Source: Actinomycetota bacterium
GTDB taxonomy: Bacteria; Actinomycetota; Actinomycetes; Mycobacteriales; Mycobacteriaceae
Reading direction: 5' to 3'
Length of the DNA: 9,849 nt
Assembly (NCBI GenBank): GCA_005787665.1
Contig: SYAB01000210.1
Span: forward strand, 1 to 9,849
How positions within the stretch are numbered: the first letter of the stretch is position 1; each line of letters starts with the position of its first letter. The position numbers were made by a program, and so were the translations under genes. Below, one piece after another: positions 6,162-9,849 of this stretch. Under the pieces are notes generated by a model. It was not told where the DNA came from and did not search any database. It was given only the letters and a program-made list of their open reading frames with translations.

Positions 6162-7318
6162 CCGAATCGAGTAATCCGCAGGGCGAGAACCTCTCGGCCA
6201 TGTCCGAGTCGGAGCTGGCTGCGCTCGGCGGCCGCATGGACGGCGTCGAGACCGTCTTCAGAGAAGACCGCTGGCCGGTCCCGGGGACCCGCGCCGAGAA
6301 GCGCTCCGAGCGCCTGGTCGCGTTCTGGCTGATGTTCGGCGGCCTGATGGGCCTGCTGCTGCTGCTGGTGTTCCTGTTCTGGCCGTGGGAGTACAAGCCG
6401 ACCGGAGTCAAGGGCAACCTGCTGTATTCCTGGGCGACCCCGATGTACGGGATCACCTTCGGGCTGTCGATCCTGGCCATCGGTATCGGCGCGGTGCTCT
6501 TCCAGAAGCGTTTCATCCCCGAGGAGATCTCCATCCAGGACCGTCACGACGGGCGTTCCTCGGAGTTGGACCGCAAGACCTCGGCGGCCACCCTGGTCGA
6601 CGCGTTCGAAAGCTCGACGATCAAGCGACGCAAGCTGATCGGGACGGCCGCCGGAATCGGTCTGGGCGCGTTCGGTGTCGGAACCCTGGTGGCCGCCCTC
6701 GGCGGGATCATCAAGAACCCGTGGAAGCCGGTCGTCCCCACCGCCGACGGACCCAAGGCCGTGCTGTGGACCTCGGACTGGACCCCCAGATTCACCGGCG
6801 AGACCATCTACCTGGGGCGGGCCACCGGCCGGCCGGGCGAGTCGCCGTTCATCAAGATGCGCCCCGAGGATATCGACGCGGGCGGTATGGAAACGGTGTT
6901 CCCCTGGCGCGAGGAGGATGGCGACGGCACCAGCGTCGAGTCCCACGAGCGGCTGACCCACATCGCCTACGGAGTGCGCAACCCGGTCATGCTGATCCGC
7001 ATCAAGCCGGTCGACATGCCGCGGGTGGTCAAACGCCAGGGCCAGGAGAGTTTCAACTTCGGCGAACTCTTCGCCTACACCAAGGTCTGCTCGCACCTGG
7101 GCTGCCCGTCCTCGCTCTACGAGCAGCAGACCTATCGCATCCTGTGTCCGTGCCACCAGTCGCAGTTCGACGCACTGCACTTCGCACGGCCGATCTTCGG
7201 ACCGGCGGCCCGCGCCTTGGCGCAACTTCCTATTACTATCGATAAGGACGGGTACCTGGTCGCCAACGGCGACTTCATCGAACCTGTTGGACCGGCATTC
7301 TGGGAGCGCAGATCATGA
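6158..7318 (+). CDS. qcrA: Cytochrome bcc complex Rieske iron-sulphur subunit
   Basis: QcrA takes one electron from menaquinol at the QcrB Qo site and passes it to QcrC. The protein has 386 residues. Membrane segments lie near 53-76, 94-115 and 161-186, the three-helix actinobacterial arrangement. A KRRK cluster (157-159 region) just before the third helix fits the twin-arginine signal known for this family, in which Sec inserts the first two helices and Tat exports the folded Rieske domain. The [2Fe-2S] ligands are C311, H313, C330 and H333, and C316 and C332 form the usual disulphide. The start is ATG 6158 in the ATGA overlap with qcrC, weakly preceded by GGGG. The stop overlaps the qcrB start by 4 bp. 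An unusual cluster of AT-ending codons lies near 7223-7246. Confidence 0.97.
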   Translation: MTESSNPQGENLSAMSESELAALGGRMDGVETVFREDRWPVPGTRAEKRSERLVAFWLMFGGLMGLLLLLVFLFWPWEYKPTGVKGNLLYSWATPMYGITFGLSILAIGIGAVLFQKRFIPEEISIQDRHDGRSSELDRKTSAATLVDAFESSTIKRRKLIGTAAGIGLGAFGVGTLVAALGGIIKNPWKPVVPTADGPKAVLWTSDWTPRFTGETIYLGRATGRPGESPFIKMRPEDIDAGGMETVFPWREEDGDGTSVESHERLTHIAYGVRNPVMLIRIKPVDMPRVVKRQGQESFNFGELFAYTKVCSHLGCPSSLYEQQTYRILCPCHQSQFDALHFARPIFGPAARALAQLPITIDKDGYLVANGDFIEPVGPAFWERRS

Positions 7319-8985
7319 GCATGACCGTCGCCGACCGCCTAGACAAGGCAGCCGACAACATCGACTCGCGATACCACCCGTCGGCAGCGCTGCGACGCCA
7401 GCTGAACAAAGTCTTCCCCACGCACTGGTCGTTCCTGCTGGGCGAGGTCGCTCTGTACAGCTTCATCGTCCTTCTGCTCACCGGCGTCTATCTCACCCTT
7501 TTCTTCGACCCCTCGATGGCGCACGTCACCTACGAGGGCGTGTACCAACCGCTTCGCGGCATTCAGATGTCACGGGCCTACGAGACTGCCCTGGATATCA
7601 GCTTCGAGGTCCGCGGCGGTCTGTTCGTCCGCCAGGTCCACCACTGGGCGGCCCTGCTGTTCGCAGCCTCGATCATGGTGCACCTCGCCCGCGTCTTCTT
7701 CACCGGCGCGTTCCGCCGGCCCCGCGAGGCAAACTGGGTGATCGGCGCTCTGCTGCTGATCCTCGCGATGTTCGAGGGGTTCTTCGGGTACTCGCTGCCC
7801 GACGACCTGCTCTCCGGAACGGGTGTTCGCGCCGCACTGTCCTCGATCACCCTGGGATTGCCCCTGATCGGCACCTGGATGCACTGGGCGCTGTTCGGCG
7901 GCGACTTCCCCGGCGACATCATCATCCCCCGGCTCTACGCCATCCACATCCTGGTGTTCCCGGGCATCATGCTGGCCCTCATCGGCGTCCACCTGGCGCT
8001 GGTGTGGTTCCAGAAGCACACCCAGTTCCCCGGACCCGGCCGAACCGAGAACAACGTCGTCGGCGTGCGGGTGATGCCGGTGTTCGCGGTCAAGTCGGGC
8101 GCCTTCTTCGCGATGATCGTGGGCATCCTGGGCCTGATGGGTGGTCTACTGCAGATCAACCCGATCTGGCAGCTCGGCCCCTACAAGCCCTCCCAGGTGT
8201 CGGCCGGTTCGCAGCCCGACTTCTACATGATGTGGACCGACGGCCTGATCCGGCTGTTCCCGCCGTGGGAGATCTACATCGGCAACCACACCATCCCGGC
8301 AGCTGTCTGGGTGGCAGTGATCATGGGCGTGGTGTTCCTGCTGCTGATCGCTTACCCGTTCCTGGAGAGGCGCTTCACCGGCGACGACGCTCACCACAAC
8401 CTGCTGCAGCGCCCGCGTGACGTTCCGGTCCGCACCGGGATCGGCGCGATGGCGATCGCGTTCTACATGGTGCTGACCTTCAGCGCGATGAATGACATCC
8501 TCGCCTTCAAGTTCCACATCTCGTTGAACGCGATGACGTGGATCGGGCGTATCGGCATGCTGGTCCTGCCGCCGTTCGTGTTCTTCATCACCTACCGCTG
8601 GGCGGTCGGCCTGCAACGCAGCGACCGGGAGGTGCTCGAGCACGGCGTCGAGACAGGCATCATCAAGCGTCTGCCGCACGGTGCCTACATCGAGCTGCAC
8701 CAGCCGCTGGGACCGGTCGATGACCACGGGCACCCGATTCCGCTGGAGTACGAGGGTGCGGCATTGCCCAAGCGGATGAACAAGCTCGGTGCGGCCGGCA
8801 GGCCGGGCCGTGGCAGCTTCCTGACGGCCGACCCCGCCTCCGAGGACGCGGCGCTCAACGAGGCGGCACATGCCTCCGAGGTACGGGCTCTCACCGCGCT
8901 CAAGGAGTACCAGGACGACGAGCCCCGCAACGGTCTGTCCAATGGCAACGGCAGTTCCAACGGGAACGGCTCCCGAGGCCACTGA
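7315..8985 (+). CDS. qcrB: Cytochrome bcc complex cytochrome b subunit
   Basis: QcrB is the membrane core of the menaquinol:cytochrome c oxidoreductase. It carries haems bL and bH and the Qo and Qi quinone sites, and its Qo site is the target of telacebec (Q203). The protein has 556 residues. Probable haem ligands are H109 and H123 in one helix and H211 and H226 in another. The PPWEIY segment (316-321) stands where other cytochromes b have PEWY. T308, in MMWTDG, appears to match the threonine (T313 in M. tuberculosis) whose change gives Q203 resistance. The C-terminal extension from about 440 is soluble and ends in an Asn/Gly/Ser tail (539-556). The start is ATG 7315 in an ATGA overlap with qcrA, preceded by GGGAG at 8-nt spacing. 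It is the last gene of the operon and is followed by a hairpin. Confidence 0.97.
   Translation: MSMTVADRLDKAADNIDSRYHPSAALRRQLNKVFPTHWSFLLGEVALYSFIVLLLTGVYLTLFFDPSMAHVTYEGVYQPLRGIQMSRAYETALDISFEVRGGLFVRQVHHWAALLFAASIMVHLARVFFTGAFRRPREANWVIGALLLILAMFEGFFGYSLPDDLLSGTGVRAALSSITLGLPLIGTWMHWALFGGDFPGDIIIPRLYAIHILVFPGIMLALIGVHLALVWFQKHTQFPGPGRTENNVVGVRVMPVFAVKSGAFFAMIVGILGLMGGLLQINPIWQLGPYKPSQVSAGSQPDFYMMWTDGLIRLFPPWEIYIGNHTIPAAVWVAVIMGVVFLLLIAYPFLERRFTGDDAHHNLLQRPRDVPVRTGIGAMAIAFYMVLTFSAMNDILAFKFHISLNAMTWIGRIGMLVLPPFVFFITYRWAVGLQRSDREVLEHGVETGIIKRLPHGAYIELHQPLGPVDDHGHPIPLEYEGAALPKRMNKLGAAGRPGRGSFLTADPASEDAALNEAAHASEVRALTALKEYQDDEPRNGLSNGNGSSNGNGSRGH
8938..8973 (+). repeat. Tandem SNGNGS repeat in the qcrB tail
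   Basis: Two 18-bp units encode Ser-Asn-Gly-Asn-Gly-Ser twice in succession (residues 542-553). The two copies differ at several third positions, so they are related but diverged. The segment is probably a disordered cytoplasmic tail. Confidence 0.7.
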
Positions 8986-8998
8986 GCGACGCTGGTAT

Positions 8999-9037
8999 CG
9001 ACAGGGGCCTCAGCCGCACAGGCTGGGGCCTCTGTCG
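8999..9037 (+). terminator. Intrinsic-type hairpin after qcrB
   Basis: The arms CGACAGGGGCCTCAGCC (8999-9015) and GGCTGGGGCCTCTGTCG (9021-9037) pair over 17 bp with two G-U wobbles and a 5-nt loop. Only TTT follows, which is common for mycobacterial terminators that lack a long U tract. The stem begins 14 nt after the qcrB stop. It lies between convergent genes, so it may also stop transcription of the amidohydrolase gene. Confidence 0.8.
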
Positions 9038-9047
9038 TTTGCTCCTC

Positions 9048-9803
9048 TCACCCAAGTCGGTACAGGTCGGCGGCGTTGCGCCACAAGACATTCTCCTGTT
9101 CACGCTCATTCATCCAGGCCCCGAGTGAGGTGAGGTCGGAATCGGCGAACGGCCGTCGGGCGCGGGTGGAGGGCAGATCGGTACCGAAGACCAGGGCATG
9201 CGGATTCGCGTCGAGGATCTGCCGCATGACCGGCTCGGGGTCGAACTCGATCCGCCCGAAACCGGTGGCCTTGACGAACGCGCCGGCGTCCACCATCGCC
9301 AGCAGGGCCGGCAGGCCGTCACGGCTCAGCCCGAGATGATCGACGCTGACGGCTGGGAGCCTGGACAACACGGGATACAACTCCGGCAGACCTGCGGCGT
9401 CGATGTAGAGTTCGACATGCCAGTCGGCGATCTCGTGAACCCTGCGTGCCAGACGGTCGAGATCCCGTAGATCAGCTGATCCCCCGCGTGCCACGTTGAA
9501 GCGCACCGCCCGCACCCCGATCGCGTCGAGCGCGAGAATCTCCGCATCGGCGCTCGTCGCGGGGATCTGGGTCACCCCGACGAAGCTGGGTCCCAGCTCC
9601 TGCAGGGCGGCGCGAAGATAGCGTTGGTCGAATCCCTGAAACGAGCCGGAGACCACCGCGCCGCCGGTGACTCCAAGGCCCGCGACCCGGTCTCGGTAGT
9701 CCGCCACGGTGAACGGCGGCGGCAAGTAGCCGTTGTTCGCCTGCAGTCCGAACCGGGGATCGATGATGTGCAGGTGCGCGTCGAACACGCGGGCCTCAGG
9801 CAA
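9048..9803 (-). CDS. Amidohydrolase-2 family TIM-barrel hydrolase
   Basis: This is a 251-residue metal-dependent hydrolase of the amidohydrolase superfamily, in the group that includes 2-pyrone-4,6-dicarboxylate lactonase (LigI). The substrate cannot be told from sequence, but a small dicarboxylate lactone or related ring-cleavage product is plausible. Visible landmarks are the N-terminal H10-x-H12 (FDAHLHI), R101 (VRFN), E131 (VELYID), H156 (VDHLG), K178 (VKATG), D209 (FGTDLPS) and a terminal RNAADLY. There is no signal peptide. The start is not settled. TTG 9803 overlaps the stop of the upstream gene by 8 bp and has no clear Shine-Dalgarno site. GTG 9788 (246 residues, beginning just before FDAHLHI) has GAGG at 5-nt spacing and may be the better choice. 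It converges on qcrB and is probably co-transcribed with the gene upstream of it. It is not part of the Rv2190c-Rv2196 block. Confidence 0.85.
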   Translation of the reverse strand: MPEARVFDAHLHIIDPRFGLQANNGYLPPPFTVADYRDRVAGLGVTGGAVVSGSFQGFDQRYLRAALQELGPSFVGVTQIPATSADAEILALDAIGVRAVRFNVARGGSADLRDLDRLARRVHEIADWHVELYIDAAGLPELYPVLSRLPAVSVDHLGLSRDGLPALLAMVDAGAFVKATGFGRIEFDPEPVMRQILDANPHALVFGTDLPSTRARRPFADSDLTSLGAWMNEREQENVLWRNAADLYRLG

Positions 9804-9849
9804 GGGCGTGTTCGGCCGCCTCGTCAGCGGCCGTGGCCACCTTTCGCCC
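9796..9849 (-). CDS. 3' end of an unidentified upstream gene (partial)
   Basis: The last 17 codons and the TGA of a minus-strand reading frame are visible. The end of the protein reads GRKVATAADEAAEHALA, an Ala/Glu-rich stretch that looks like a helical C-terminus. The stop at 9798-9796 falls just inside the 5' end of the amidohydrolase frame, with an 8-bp overlap if that gene starts at TTG 9803. This is the usual spacing of genes in one operon. The rest lies outside the window and the family cannot be recognised. Confidence 0.5.
   Translation of the reverse strand, partial: GRKVATAADEAAEHALA

Noticed and set aside
6056..7225. 389-residue open frame on the minus strand opposite qcrC and qcrA
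   Set aside because: It is a high-GC antisense shadow. It is rich in Gly/Arg/Asp/His with no domain, and the plus-strand genes here are unmistakable.
7287..8420. 377-residue plus-strand frame inside qcrB
   Set aside because: It is a frame-shifted reading of qcrB, rich in Arg/Pro/His, with no family resemblance.

Overview
The window is high-GC actinobacterial DNA and almost certainly comes from a mycobacterium, probably a Mycolicibacterium or another environmental species. CtaE, QcrC, QcrA, QcrB, TrpD and the NlpC/P60 protein all match my memory of their mycobacterial counterparts closely. The gene order also reproduces the M. tuberculosis block Rv2190c-Rv2191-trpD-ctaE-qcrC-qcrA-qcrB (Rv2190c to Rv2196). 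All family assignments come from reading motifs and from memory; no search was run.

Left part (1-1688): a secreted RipC-type NlpC/P60 peptidoglycan hydrolase lies on the minus strand, and its last codons and stop are tandemly duplicated at the window edge. Upstream of it, also on the minus strand, is a 76-residue protein with a CxxC-x6-CxxC motif. The 143-bp gap between this small gene and the next gene, which runs the other way, holds one match per strand to the RecA-independent DNA-damage promoter motif of mycobacteria (RecA-NDp, the PafBC motif: TTGTCRGTG-N8-TANNNT). This divergent pair is the most interesting signal in the window.

Middle part (1689-4677): on the plus strand, a fusion of a DnaQ-type 3'-5' exonuclease with a UvrC-like GIY-YIG nuclease, probably made from a leaderless mRNA. 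It overlaps tail to tail by 126 bp with trpD (anthranilate phosphoribosyltransferase, minus strand). An 88-bp gap then separates trpD from ctaE, which runs the other way.

Right part (4678-9037): ctaE-qcrC-qcrA-qcrB, a tightly overlapping plus-strand operon (overlaps of 1, 4 and 4 bp). It encodes subunit III of the aa3 oxidase and the three subunits of the cytochrome bcc complex, which together form the mycobacterial bcc-aa3 supercomplex. Electrons pass from menaquinol through QcrB and the QcrA Rieske centre to the QcrC dihaem cytochrome and then to the oxidase. A strong hairpin follows qcrB.

Right edge (9038-9849): on the minus strand, an amidohydrolase-2 family TIM-barrel hydrolase and the last 17 codons of an upstream gene that overlaps its start. 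In M. tuberculosis Rv2197c follows qcrB, so this is where the conserved order breaks. No rRNA, tRNA, CRISPR array or insertion sequence is visible. No stretch over 300 bp lacks a gene.
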